Shown here: positions 22,581 to 33,070 of the stretch, piece by piece | How the letters are laid out: each line of letters opens with the position of its first letter | Numbering within the stretch: the first letter of the stretch is position 1 | Assembly: GCA_009760885.1 (NCBI GenBank) | Contig: CM019691.1 | Location: 29,187,814 to 29,251,813 of the forward strand | Direction of reading: 5' to 3' | Source: Achatina immaculata | Taxonomy: Eukaryota > Mollusca > Gastropoda > Stylommatophora > Achatinidae | DNA: 64,000 nt | Notes under the pieces: generated by a model | Databases searched by the model: none | What the model saw: only the letters and a program-made list of their open reading frames with translations | Told to the model about the DNA's origin: nothing | Made by a program: the position numbers and the translations under genes

Positions 22581-22848
22581 GCGCCTGAATGACGAAGCGG
22601 TTGGCGCATTAGACTTTCGTGGCGAAGGTCTGTGGTTCGAATCCGGGTGAAGGTGATTCCAGGCAGTCAGATGTAAAAATGGACGCCTGGCTTCTTCTGA
22701 AGTTGAGGAAGGAAAGGTGGCCAGGCGTGATGCTAATGACATCAACCTCTAGAGCGCCGACAGGTTAAGGAAAGTATGGGCACTAACATCATATCCCTTA
22801 GGTGCCCCCATGGCATATTAAGGTTCCCGTTACATCTTACCATGTTTC
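22581..22848 (+). mobile_element. tRNA-derived SINE, family 1
   Basis: The head CGCCTGAATGACGAAGCGG has a canonical B box, GGTTCGAATCC (22634-22644). The body GGAAAGGTGGCCAGGCGTGA and tail AGGAAAGTATGGGCACTAAC match the copy at 47211-47455. Not a functional tRNA, since the 3' acceptor strand is absent. Confidence 0.88.
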
Positions 22849-24439
22849 CGATCACAGCAATTACAACTCCAGATTAAAAGAGAAACTAAAGAAATCTGCA
22901 ATAGATACGAAGGTCATTGATGCTTAACGACATTACCATGAGAAGATAGAAAGACGTCAACCGCAAAACAAAGAACTTCTTTTTCTCAAAGTTGATTTAA
23001 GCCAGGGTTATGAAAATACACGAAGAACACACAACAATCCAATATTTCGACAAAAACAATCCAACCAATAAAAGCACCGAAAATATATGAAAAATTAAAT
23101 ACTTAGCTCTTTGTTGTATCCTTGAAGAAAGAGTGTGATCCTTGAGAAAGTCATTTGCCGAAAAATTCTATTATCGTTATGTTTCTTTATTCATATGTAC
23201 TCTCTTGCTTTCTATCAGTCTCGTTCCTGTCCATTGTGGTCATTTTTTCTATCTTACTGTAAAACTTGATCATACACCTCTGCTACCTTTATTACTAAAA
23301 CCAGTTTTGCCCACTGTCGCCATTTCTCTTTGTGTGTCGTTTTTTCCCATTCGGTCAGATCAAACGAAGTTCTTAGAAAAAACCCTGCAGAGCATTGCAA
23401 ATTAGCACTGTAAGAAAGGGCAATGAGAATTCTTTGGACTTTTCGGAGAACCTAGGTCTTTGAAATTCTTTGAATGTGTAGCGCAACAACAGAAAGGTAA
23501 GAACCAGAGAGAAATATTTTGACCAGCTGATAAGTGATTCTGGGGAAAGATGATGGAGGAAGATGATTTTAGAGATACTATGACTCGTACAAAAGATAAT
23601 TGTTCGATCCTAAATACATGGATATACTTTGTTGATGATGATTACGATAATACCGCAGATAAAAGATTGAAAGAATGAAGAGTTTTATAGCGTTGTTCTT
23701 GCATACATGTTCACACGTACATGCCGTGTAGCACACTTGGGGATCAGCGCCTGCATCATACATGCAATAATCATGCAGCATCGCAAGCCATTAACACTGG
23801 ATCTCCATTTCGTTACATCTCCGTTTCATTACACTGATATTCACTATGTAACCACAATAACCCAGGATCAGTAGAGCAGTACACCATAACCAAAATTACA
23901 GTTTCCATCAACTCCACAGTTGCGACATGACATAGATCAAATGTCACATAATTCCAGCAGTTACAAGAGAACATGTTTATTGTTGAAACCCCATTTGTAG
24001 GTGCGTGTTGCTCAATGAAAGTTGAATGAAGAGGCTGATGCAAAGTTACAGTGAGTATGACTTAAGTCTTCAGGCGATCGACATCCCCATGGGACGAACC
24101 CTCTCACAGCAAAATGTTGAAGGTTATTGCTAACTTCTTACAACTGAAAAACACGCAACATACTTTTTTCAATCTGAATTTACAGCCTAGTCCAGAGGGA
24201 CAATCTACCCTCAACTCTACCTAAAGAAAAACTGGAAGAGAACTGTCCTTAAAAGGACAGTTTAATCAACTCCTTTTCCATACAAAGAGACAGAGTACAG
24301 CTTAATCTCTGCGATTCGACAACCCGACTGTAAGTTAATAACTGTGAAGGATGGTCTTGCTTGGCTCTATATTTTCGAGACCTCCTCCTTTGCCAGTCTT
24401 GACTGTTGCTTTCCCTTCACATCTGCTCTACATTCTCGG
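22849..24439. other. Unassigned non-coding stretch
   Basis: No gene or repeat recognised. Confidence 0.4.
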
Positions 24440-24712
24440 ACTTTCTTCCTCCTTGCCGGTCTTAACCGTTCTTCCTTGCCGGTCCTAACCGTTCTTCTTC
24501 CTTGCCGGTCCTAACCGTTCTTCTTCCTTGCTGGTCCTAACCGTTCTTCTTCCTTGCTGGTCCTAACCGTTCTTCTTCCTTGCTGGTCCTAACCGTTCTT
24601 CTTCCTTGCCGGTCCTAACCGTTCTTCTTCCTTGCCGGTCTTAACCGTTCTTCTTCCTTGCCGGTCCTAACCGTTCTCCTTCCTTGTCGGTTTTAACCGC
24701 TTCTCCTCACGT
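24440..24712. repeat. 26-bp minisatellite, about ten units
   Basis: The unit is CCGGTCCTAACCGTTCTTCTTCCTTG (26 bp) with CCGG/CTGG and CCTAACC/CTTAACC variants. The first and last units are degenerate. Confidence 0.95.
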
Positions 24713-25360
24713 CTGGTGCTTTCGGCGTCTTTTCCAAATCCGTTCACAGTGTGTACCAATACGTGCTAACTTCACATAACCCGTTCATTTTGCAGCGCAA
24801 GCCTATAAGTTTCCAAAAATAGAACTCTACAGAGGAAACTATTCTTTTATTTTCTTATCCAAACCGTTATCTATGTCCGACTATGTTAAAAGAAGACAAC
24901 TTATTTCTGATTTTGTACACTTACTCTTTTGCACGGTGTCTCGATTCGTGCATCGTTAGTGCAATAAAATCAGCATACATATACACATGCTGATCACATA
25001 CAAGACATAAAATGCAGACGTATAATCATAAATTGTCTGTACATTCCCTGTCAGTTTAAATTATAGCATTCGGGTTTCTCCGTTACATTATATTTAACGC
25101 AATTACACTTTTCTCTGCAGGACAAATTATATGCTGTGAACTTGCTTTCTCTCTCATTTATGTTCTTATGTTGGTTAAAGGTGTGATTTTCAGTTGGAAA
25201 GGTCTTGTCTTGTCATGTCTTGTCACTTTCCTCTGTTTGATTGTCAGTGTAGAGGTGACAAGCAGATTTCGTGATAGAGGTCGTAAATTGAGTCATATAA
25301 CGGGATATTTAGGATTTCTGTAATGTCCTTCCTCCACCTCTTTGCACTAGCAACCTCTCC
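24713..25360. other. Unassigned non-coding stretch
   Basis: AT-rich; no gene recognised. Confidence 0.4.
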
Positions 25361-25600
25361 TGTTTCACACAATTCTTATCATGAATTTTTTCTGTGATAC
25401 ACTGTATGGCGTTCTCTCGCTGTTTCATACAAGTCTTAACATGAATTTATTTCCTGTGATATACTGTCTGGGGCTCTCTCATTGTTTCATACAATTCTTA
25501 GCATGAATTTTGTCTATGATGTACTATCTGGCGTTCTGTCCCTGTTTCATACAATTCTTAGCATGAATTTTTTCCATGGTATACTGTCTGGTTTTTTAAA
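25361..25600. repeat. About 60-bp tandem repeat, four units
   Basis: Units share TGTTTCATACAATTCTTAGC then ATGAATTTTTTC and ATACTGTCTGGCGTTCTCTC. Spacing is 60-63 bp from about 25361. Confidence 0.9.
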
Positions 25601-26640
25601 AGGTTAACTGGATGAATAAGACAAATCGTTAGTAAATAATCAACAGAATCATCATCATGTGCCATTACAGGTAACATGGTCTCTGTCCATATTCCTCTGT
25701 TTTCGATTTTAGCAACCTGCTGCAGTTTGGCTTTTCTATTATATCGTCTGGTCACATTTCTCAGTCTTTTGATAACAACAAACTGCCAAGTCTGTTGTTC
25801 TATAGTGCTTTCTCGTTTCAGACTGTCTTTACATATTTTCTTTCAGGCTTTCTCGTTACCTTTTATCTCCCTCCCCCCCCCCCAAAAAAAAAAATCCCCA
25901 TTGTGATTTTAAGCGTACATTTGAAAAAGTTCATTAAAGCTGCAGTAATGAAGGTTTAATGTTTCTACAATATAGACGAGGCACAAAGCAGGTTAGTCAT
26001 CATTTTTAAAAACTATGATATACATGAAGGAACCAATGATATACATGCAAAAAATGATATACGGTAAGAAAAAAATAATATACACACGGCGAAGAAAAAT
26101 AGATAGGAAAGAGGGAAAAAAACCAATTAAAAAGTGTGTCAAGTAATCTCTCATCCGCCCACATAAATATCCTAGTTTAGTTGAAGATTTTTACCTAAAC
26201 TTTGAACTCCGTTGAGTTCTCGTTGTGTATACAAAGACCATGGCTTCTAGTGATGTCTGAGGGCTTCACCTCTGCTCCGTCCGTCTCTTAATTGCCTCAA
26301 AGCGTCTCTGGGAAAGCAGACGCAGACAGAGAAATAATCCTATGTTTAAATCACACGGTTTATTTCCTTTCTTTTCTAGCTACCGGTGATGTTTTTTTTT
26401 AAATGTGACCAACTGTCCCACATTGTACGGACAGTCTGGTATTTTAAAGGTTTGTCCCAAGAATCGTATAAATTCGGTCGGGACACCTAATTGTCCCCTA
26501 TATTAAAACACGTGTGCCATATTATCCCTATTCTTATTTTTCATCGCCTCATGTTCAGAAATACCCATAATTTAAAGAAATATTGTTTGTGTGTGGTTTA
26601 TTATTTATTGATTTATTACTGTTTTATCTACCTAACTCTG
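25601..26640. other. Unassigned non-coding stretch
   Basis: Contains a C(n)A(n) junction at 25866-25894. No gene recognised. Confidence 0.4.
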
Positions 26641-26832
26641 ATTAATGACTGAAATAGCAATATATAATGTAGCCATGGAATAGTAAATGATTGAAAAAGC
26701 AATACAAACTGTAGTCATAGAACAGTAAATGACTGAGCCACCAATACAAAATGCAGTCTTAGAACAGTAAGTGACTGAAAAGCAACACAGAAATGTAGCT
26801 ATAGAACAGTAAATTAATGAAACAGCAATATA
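26641..26832. repeat. About 50-bp degenerate tandem repeat, four units
   Basis: Units share GTAGTCATAGAACAGTAAATGACTGAA and AGCAATACAAA at about 50-bp spacing, with many substitutions. Confidence 0.85.
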
Positions 26833-27451
26833 ACTGTTTTAGTATTTTACACATGGAGGTACCGCCATGTGTAACTGTCTGCTGTTTAAATATTTTAGGG
26901 TTGCACCATTTGATGTTTTTGCTATTCTCCTGTTTTTAAAAGAAAAAAATAAACTTCTGCGCTGATTGCTTTCTGGGAGACATCACTATGTCAAGTTGCA
27001 TCCATGCATTCATAATGTCCCAGTGGCATTTCCTGTCCTCAGCGTACTCTGTCCCAGTCTTACAAGCATTCGCTACATCAGTCATTGGCGACAAGTGAGT
27101 TTTTTGCAATTTTTCATGATGGATGACTGCCCCGGGCTTGGGAAGATTTTTCTAATGTAATCAGAGATGTTTGGAGTGACATGTTTCCTGTGACACCACC
27201 GTGCTGAATTCTTAAGTTAAAACTTTTGACGTGTAAGATGGAGGATCTACTCCTCTGCTTTTTTTCACTGTTGTGTCATTTTCTTCCAATATTTCCATAT
27301 TTTTGTATTATATTCTTCTTCTTCTGTCTAAAGGCCAATGATTGCGTTGTGTCTCTATTATGCCCCCCTCCCCCCCGGAAAGCCCAACACATGCAGCTTT
27401 CACCCGACATATTTGTAGGTTCAGGTTCGCCCCTCCATGGTGATCCTTAGT
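26833..27451. other. Unassigned non-coding stretch
   Basis: T-rich, with a C(9) run at 27364-27376. No gene recognised. Confidence 0.4.
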
Positions 27452-27760
27452 CTAGTAAGAATGTTCACAGCTTCCTTTAGGCTTGTCATACTCAAGGCGA
27501 AACGTCTGGAAGCCTCTAATAGAAAATCTGTTTCTGTTATTGAGGTGTGTCTCCTGAATGCAGGCCAAGTTGATTTGCTCCCGTTGGAGGTGTTTTGTTA
27601 GTGGAGAGTGCCTTTTTCTCTGAATTCCATTGAAAGATGATTGCAGTACTTGGTTTTTTTGGCTAACAGTGTTTGAGCCTTTCCTCTGTGATTTGGCTCC
27701 ATAGAACAGAAGGGGGTGTCCACCAGTAACCTGGGGTGGAATCCTTCGAGGCACAAGTAG
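27452..27760 (-). pseudogene. LINE endonuclease N-terminal fragment
   Basis: The minus-strand frame has LTKHLQREQINLACIQETHL followed by NNRNRFSIRGFQTFRLEYDK. The ACIQETHL block is the second conserved motif of AP-type endonucleases of non-LTR retrotransposons. Nothing downstream of this domain is present, and the upstream part is unrelated. Lineage cannot be set from this piece. Confidence 0.7.
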
Positions 27761-28034
27761 ACCCAACCGACATGTGACACTGGTAAGATGACGGAAGAAC
27801 CTATTTTGCAGGAAAGCCCAACAAATGAGGTGAGAAACAATAGACGGGGCCAGTATTTTTATCAGTTCAAGAGAAGCTTATATGGGGATGTATAACCAAC
27901 TCCAGTTCACCGCTGATTACTTTAAAGTATACAAATCAACGTCTAAGAATGATCGAAGAAGACCGGTATTCACTCGAGCCAAACTACTGTCTACATCTAG
28001 GGACACCACTGGTATGTAGATTGGAGTCTTGGTC

Positions 28035-28580
28035 ACAATAATTGGTGTATAAGTATACAACTATACACTAAACACTGCAGTAAAGCTGTGATACTAGAAT
28101 GTATAAAATCGGAAAAAAGTAGGAGCAGCTTTATTACTTAACGATTACAAAGATGTGACGTTTCGGCGTGAGCCTTAATCATACAAAAACATACAGGACG
28201 AAGAAATAGGGAGAGGAGATAAAGTATAGATTTACATGAATACTGTTTAAAAAAAAATTTTTTTTTTTAATTTTAAAGGAGTACTTAGCTGTAAATTGCA
28301 AGGTGTGGCTTGTCTGGCGGTGTGTGTCAGGAATGACACACCGCCTGACACACACCGCCAGACAAGCCACACCTTGCAATTTACAGCTAAGTACTCCTTT
28401 AAAAAATTTAAAAAAAAAAAATTTTTTTAAACAGTATTCATGTAAATCTATACTATATCTCCTCTCCCTATTTCTTCGTACTGTATGTTTTTGTATGATT
28501 AAGGCTCACGCCGAAACGTCACAACTTTGTAATCGTTAAGTAATAAAGCTGCTCCTACTTTTTTCCGATTTTATACATTC
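28035..28580 (-). mobile_element. Foldback-family element with near-perfect 236-bp arms
   Basis: Flanked by a perfect 13-bp duplication TGGAGTCTTGGTC (28022-28034 and 28581-28593). The arms 28096-28331 and 28344-28581 are almost perfectly complementary with a 12-nt centre. The outer part 28035-28095 is the tail shared with other members (CAATAATTGGTGTATAAG). Each arm carries a hammerhead-like motif (28154-28186 minus, 28491-28524 plus). AATAAAGCTG near 28550 resembles a polyadenylation signal. No coding capacity. Confidence 0.93.
28491..28524 (+). other. Hammerhead-ribozyme-like motif (A3/T8 type)
   Basis: Stem I strands TTGT (28491-28494) and ACAA (28521-28524). Core ATGATTA (28495-28501) stands where CUGANGA is expected. 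Stem II is GGC-TCAC-GCC (28503-28512), followed by GAAA, CG, TC (28513-28520), which fits a two-base-pair stem III and a cleavage-site cytosine. Deviations: positions 3 and 8 are A and T instead of C and G, and one extra A precedes stem II. Function is untested. Confidence 0.5.
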
Positions 28581-28593
28581 TGGAGTCTTGGTC

Positions 28594-28640
28594 GACTATT
28601 GTTCGCCAACTCTGACACAAGCTTTTAGCAGTGGGTCGCT
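28594..28640 (+). repeat. Dispersed repeat piece around the foldback target site
   Basis: GACTATTGTTCGCCAACTCTG ... GGGTCGCTGGCTTC resembles 55620-55690 and 60715-60775 (GGTCTTGGTC...GGTTCACTAACCCTG...GGGTCGTTGACTGCC). The foldback inserted in its TCTTGGTC. Confidence 0.6.
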
Positions 28641-28660
28641 GGCTTCTGTCTCATTCAGAT

Positions 28661-29560
28661 TGTGCTACATCTTCGCTGGATTGTAGTGTATGATTACAGC
28701 ACCATGAATGTTCAGAAGAAACACCTGGCTAGAGTTCAGCCAATTTTAGTCACATACACTGATCACTGTACAAAGATTGGAGGAAAGAAGATAAACAGTA
28801 TCAGATATGCAGGTGACACGGTACTGATAGCGGAGAGCGAGAAAACCTTACAAAAACTCTAGACGAAGTCACAGAAGAAAGCACAAAAAGGGGGTTAGAT
28901 TTAAACACGGCTATTAAAACAGAAGTAATGGTGGCATAAAAAAACAGAATGCAGAATTATAGCGAAGGAGAAGATATTAAGACAGATCAATAAATGCAAA
29001 TACTTAGATGCTGTCATAACATCTGACGGCAGGTGCTCTGAAGAAATCAGAATCAGAAGAGCAATGGCAAAGACAGCTTTTGGAAAAATGAAGAATATCT
29101 TAACAAACCAAAAACTACCATTTGGTAAGAGGAAAGAGAGATCTAAGATGCTATATAGAACCTATTGTGCTTTATGCAAGTGAAATATAGACCATGAAGA
29201 CAGATAGAATGAAGAATAAAGGCTACCGAAATGCGATTCTGAAGAAGGATGCTTCGCACTACATGGACAGCCAGAAAAATAAATGAAGAAGTATCACAGC
29301 AGGCTGTGGAATATCTTAGACTAGTGCCATACATAAGAAAAAGACAAAGTTTCTCGGACACATCAGCAGACGTGAAGGTCTCGAAAAATTGGTCATGACT
29401 GGAAAGATAAGTGTCAATAAAATGTGTGGGTGGAAGAGAGCAGGAATACCTGCATGGCCCGACTGCATGGTTTGGCAGGAAAACAGCAATCGATCTGATT
29501 TCAAACACGGAGGATCGAGCGAGATGGTAAGAGATAACTGCCCTCGCCTCTTGGCATAGC
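28661..29560 (+). pseudogene. Decayed RTE/BovB-like reverse transcriptase (LINE B)
   Basis: Broken frames give KINSIRYAGDTVLIAESEKT (motif C, ADD mutated to AGD), then KCKYLDAVITSDGRCSEEIR and RRAMAKTAFGKMKNILTNQK, which is the characteristic post-catalytic region of RTE/BovB-type elements (family knowledge). The last part (29290-29550) is a decayed C-terminus with RQSFSDTSADVKVSKN-type remains. Upstream endonuclease and motifs A and B are absent. Many stops; ancient. Confidence 0.78.
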
Positions 29561-30100
29561 ACTGTCTGTTCTGATGTGACACCGATGAGAGCAATTTATT
29601 TTTTTCCCCTTGTTTTCAGTAGTTTATCGAAGTTCTTTGTATATCTAGCAGAAGCTCTATTCACTTCATTAGTTACGTGGTACATTACATAAAATAATAA
29701 TGGAGCAGAAATGGGCAGGTTGATATCAAGACAGCCAGTCAGTCTGTTGATCGTTTGTCCTTCATGTTCCATTCGTCATGACTGATTGATCTTTATTTCA
29801 AAAGGGTTAAGAACTGGGCACGCAGACCCGTCTGACATTCTGTCCTTTATCATACATCTTTCACTCTATTCCAGACATTCTACAAATATGCTGTTCATAT
29901 AACAAACATAATTAACATTGAAGCTGAGAGACATATAACATAAAATATAACATTTACGTTTCGCTCTTAAACATTCACTTAGTACAGAAGTAACTACATA
30001 CATATATAAATGACTATCTACTAAACAAAAATTTCGGGACTATTCAGAATAAACAGTTAACTGTATTCGGTGTATGTAAGAGCAGTTTAAGATAACTTTT
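29561..30100. other. AT-rich stretch, possible LINE 3' UTR
   Basis: No gene recognised. The part next to 30100 may be the 3' untranslated end of the minus-strand LINE that follows. Confidence 0.4.
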
Positions 30101-30108
30101 AAGTTTTA

Positions 30109-31955
30109 TAATTCATGGAGGCATGTAGTCGACATCAAACAGATATTGGGAAAGATTGTAGTTGTAGGAAGGAGCATAATTTATATTTTTTGTACAGGAT
30201 GGGAGGGTATTCCAAAGATGAGCAGCAGAATAACTAGAGTTTTTATTGTAAATATCAAGTCTAGGTTTTGGAAGGCATATGTTGTTCAAGCAATGGCTGC
30301 ACTTTGGGCCAAATTTAAACAGGTTCCATAGATAAGGCAGGGCATGCCGTGAAAGAATTTGATGTAATAATTTGACTTTGTTGAAGAAGGATCTGTTGAT
30401 GTACTAATTTGGCTTTGTTGAAGAGGGATCTGTTCTTAAGAGGCAGTATTTTGATACGTTTGTGCTTGTTACTTGTTTGTGCTTGATCTTTGTCACTAAT
30501 AAGCTTTACTGCTCGCTTTTGGAGTGAGCAAAGCCTCTTTGTATTGCAACCATCCCAGACTGTTGAGCAATAGTCTAAATATGTTTGTATATGTGACATT
30601 TAGTATGTCTTCCTTGTGTCTTGATCGATGAATTGCTTAATTTTGGCTAACTGGTATACTTTTTGTGCGATGAGTTTTGTTAGACCTTGCACATAAGAGT
30701 TCCAGTTCAGATGTTGGTCAATAATAAGACCTAGTGTTTTGTGCTCGCAAAGGTTTTCTATCTGTGATGTTTCCGTGCTGAGCAGAAGTGTTGTTTTTGT
30801 TGCGTTTTGTAGTTTCTGTCTTGTTGTTATGAGCATTGATTTTGTTTTATCGGTGTTTATAGTCATGACATTGTTTTTGCTCCATCTAATTAAATTGTAT
30901 AACTCGACCTGAAGAGCTGATTCTAGATTAATACAGTCATAGTCACTGGTGTAGACTGTGCAATCATCGGCAAAAAGGTCACAAGAAGAGTGTTGAAGAT
31001 GAAGTGGAAGATCATTGATATAGATAGCAAAGAGTAATGGACCTAGAATAGAACCTTGCGGAACACCAGTGTCAACTTTAGCAGAATTTGATAGATAATT
31101 GTTGAATAATACTACCTGTTGTCTGTCTGAAAGAAATGATATAATTAATTTTTATTAGGTCAGGGTGCAATTTATAAATCTTTATTTTTCTTACAAGAAT
31201 ATCGTGGTCAATTATATCAAATGCCTTTTTAAAGTCGACAAAGATGGCACCACATAGTCTGTCGTCATTTAATTTTTACTAACCAGTTTTCTATCATTTT
31301 GGTAAGAGCTGTGTGGCAGGAATGATTGGGTCTAAAGCCTGACTGACTGTTTATGAGTAAATTGTTCTCATGCATGTGTCGTAGAGTTATTTTGTGTATG
31401 TGTTTTTCGAGTAGTTTTGATAATGACGATAATATGGATACTGGTCTATAGTTGGTAAGATTGTTGGATGAGCCAGATTTAAAGCGAGGATACACCTTTG
31501 CAGTTTTAAAAGCATCAGGGAATTAACATTTTGCAATGCACTGATTGTAAATATATGTTAGTGTATGTGAAATGACAGGTGCAGCATAACGTAAGATCTT
31601 ATTACTAATATCATCAGGCACGGCTGTATTGTTGTTTAAGGTTAACAGATAACTGTGAACTTCACTGACTGTTAAGAATGGAATGTGTAACTGTTTAAAA
31701 TCAGTACATCTGCTGTCCAGGAATGTTTGTAGTTCATGGAAGTCGCATACAGGAGCTGATATTGATGATTTAAGAACGTTGATTTCTTCTCTGAAATATG
31801 TACTGATATGTGCGCTAGTGTATGCACGATTGATGGCTTGAAAATCAAAATCTTTTCTTTTATTTGATAGGGTATTTATGGCTTTCCAGATTGATTTACT
31901 GTCTGATTTATTCTGTACTAGATTCATAAAGTAATTTTTTTTCTCTTGTCTTACT
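30109..31955 (-). pseudogene. Jockey/CR1-like LINE reverse transcriptase, decayed
   Basis: Read from 31955 downwards: NLVQNKSDSKSIWKAINTLS, then TVSEVHSYLLTLNNNTAVPDDISNKIL, RFKSGSSNNLTNYRPVSIL, INSQSGFRPNHSCHTAL, motif A VDFKKAFDIIDHDIL (about 31215), motif B TGVPQGSILGPLLF (about 31060), motif C FADD (about 30965), then NTDKTKSM, LGLIIDQHLNWNSYV, and the C-terminal LQKRAVKLI and HLWNTLPSC. Catalytic aspartates remain, but frameshifts and stops break the frame (for example near 31140, 31505 and 30333). The endonuclease is missing. This is a separate LINE superfamily from LINE A and D. Confidence 0.9.
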
Positions 31956-31963
31956 AAGTATTG

Positions 31964-32081
31964 AACTTAGTGGTCCTCTCGGGGACCACAGGACGGACCA
32001 ATCAAGGATCACAGGAGTAAATTCAGCAGGATCAAGTGGCGATCTTGGCGGTAGAAGCGAACGAAGAAGACGAAGATAGTC
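31964..32081 (+). mobile_element. 3' stub of the (GAA)n-tailed element
   Basis: GGACCACAGGACGGACC ... AAATTCAGCAGGATCAAGTGGC ... GGTAGAAGCGAACGAAGAAG matches the last about 120 bp of the element at 35039-36524 (GGGACCACGGGACC ... GAATTCAGTAGGTTCACAG ... GGTAGAAGTGAACGAAGAAG). It is 5'-truncated and abuts the upstream boundary of the decayed LINE. Confidence 0.85.
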
Positions 32082-32494
32082 CTATTATTCGCTTAAAGCA
32101 TGCTTAAATCATACAGACATATCATAGTATAATATAGATTTGCATTTTATACATAACTGATAAATGAAACCTTTTGGTACTTTGATGAAGTAGCACACAT
32201 GCGGATCTCTCAAGAAATTCAGTTTTGTCTATAGGCCCGATAGCGAATGTTGTCTAAAATGTGAAACCAGCTAAACTATCCTCACAAAGCTACGCCGACT
32301 GTCATATTTTTACGCAATAAATTTGAGAAAACAGAAAAAAGCCCTCCTTCAACTACACCCCCCCCCCCCAAAAAAAAAAAATCAAAGGATGAAAATAATG
32401 GCGTATTAAAGAATTTTGAATCTTTCTAAAGTCATCCATTCAATCATAACAACAAACATTTTATGACTGGACTCCATAACCAAACAATAAGTTT
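32082..32494. other. Unassigned non-coding stretch
   Basis: Contains a C(n)A(n) junction at 32350-32381. No gene recognised. Confidence 0.4.
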
Positions 32495-32510
32495 GCAAAG
32501 CTGAATGTAT

Positions 32511-33054
32511 AAACTAGGAAAAAAATTAGGAACAGCTTTATTATTTAATGATTACACACTTGTGGCGTTTCAGCGCGAGCCTTTATCAAACAAAAACAAA
32601 CAGGACGAAGAATCAGAGAGAAGAGACAAAGTACAGATTCACACGAATGTTATGTTAACGAAAGAATAAAAAATGGAAAAAAATTAAAGAAAAATTGCAA
32701 ATGACTTATCTCAGCTCCTAGAACAGCACAGAACAATCACTTTTATTTCGAGATGAGCACAAACAATACGTTCTAGCAGCTGAGATAAGTCATTTGAAAT
32801 TTTTCATTAATTTTTCATTTTTTATTGTTTCGTTAACATAAAATTCATGTTAATCTTTACTTTGTCTCCTCTCTCTGATACTTCGACCTGTTTGTTTTTG
32901 TTTGACAAAGATTCGCGCCGAAACGTCACAAGTGTGTAATTGTTAAATAATAAAGCTGTTCCTACTTTTTTCCTAGTTTATACAATTTGATATCACAGCT
33001 TTGCTGCAGTGCTTTGTGTATAGTTGTATGACTATACACTAATTATTGTGTGTA
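32511..33054 (+). mobile_element. Foldback-family element, subfamily b
   Basis: Flanked by GCAAAGCTGAATGTAT (32495-32510 and 33055-33070), a 16-bp match that may include a few terminal bases. Diverged inverted arms lie at about 32505-32740 and 32775-32985. The plus-strand end CACTAATTATTGTGTGT is shared with 18749-19231. Hammerhead-like motifs lie at 32560-32596 (minus) and 32895-32932 (plus). The arms are less similar than those at 28 kb, so this copy is older. Confidence 0.88.
32895..32932 (+). other. Hammerhead-ribozyme-like motif (T3/A8 type)
   Basis: Core TTGACAA (32902-32908), then a stem II GATTCGCGCC weakened from GGCTCGCGCC, then GAAACGTC and ACAAG, with TTTGT on the other side of stem I. 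The opposite arm (32560-32596, minus) has TTGATAA and an intact GGC stem side but GCC in place of GTC at the cleavage site. Confidence 0.45.
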
Positions 33055-33070
33055 GCAAAGCTGAATGTAT

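Noticed and set aside
22581..22660. tRNA gene with GGTTCGAATCC
   Set aside because: Only A- and B-box similarity; no acceptor pairing, and the sequence continues into a shared SINE body.
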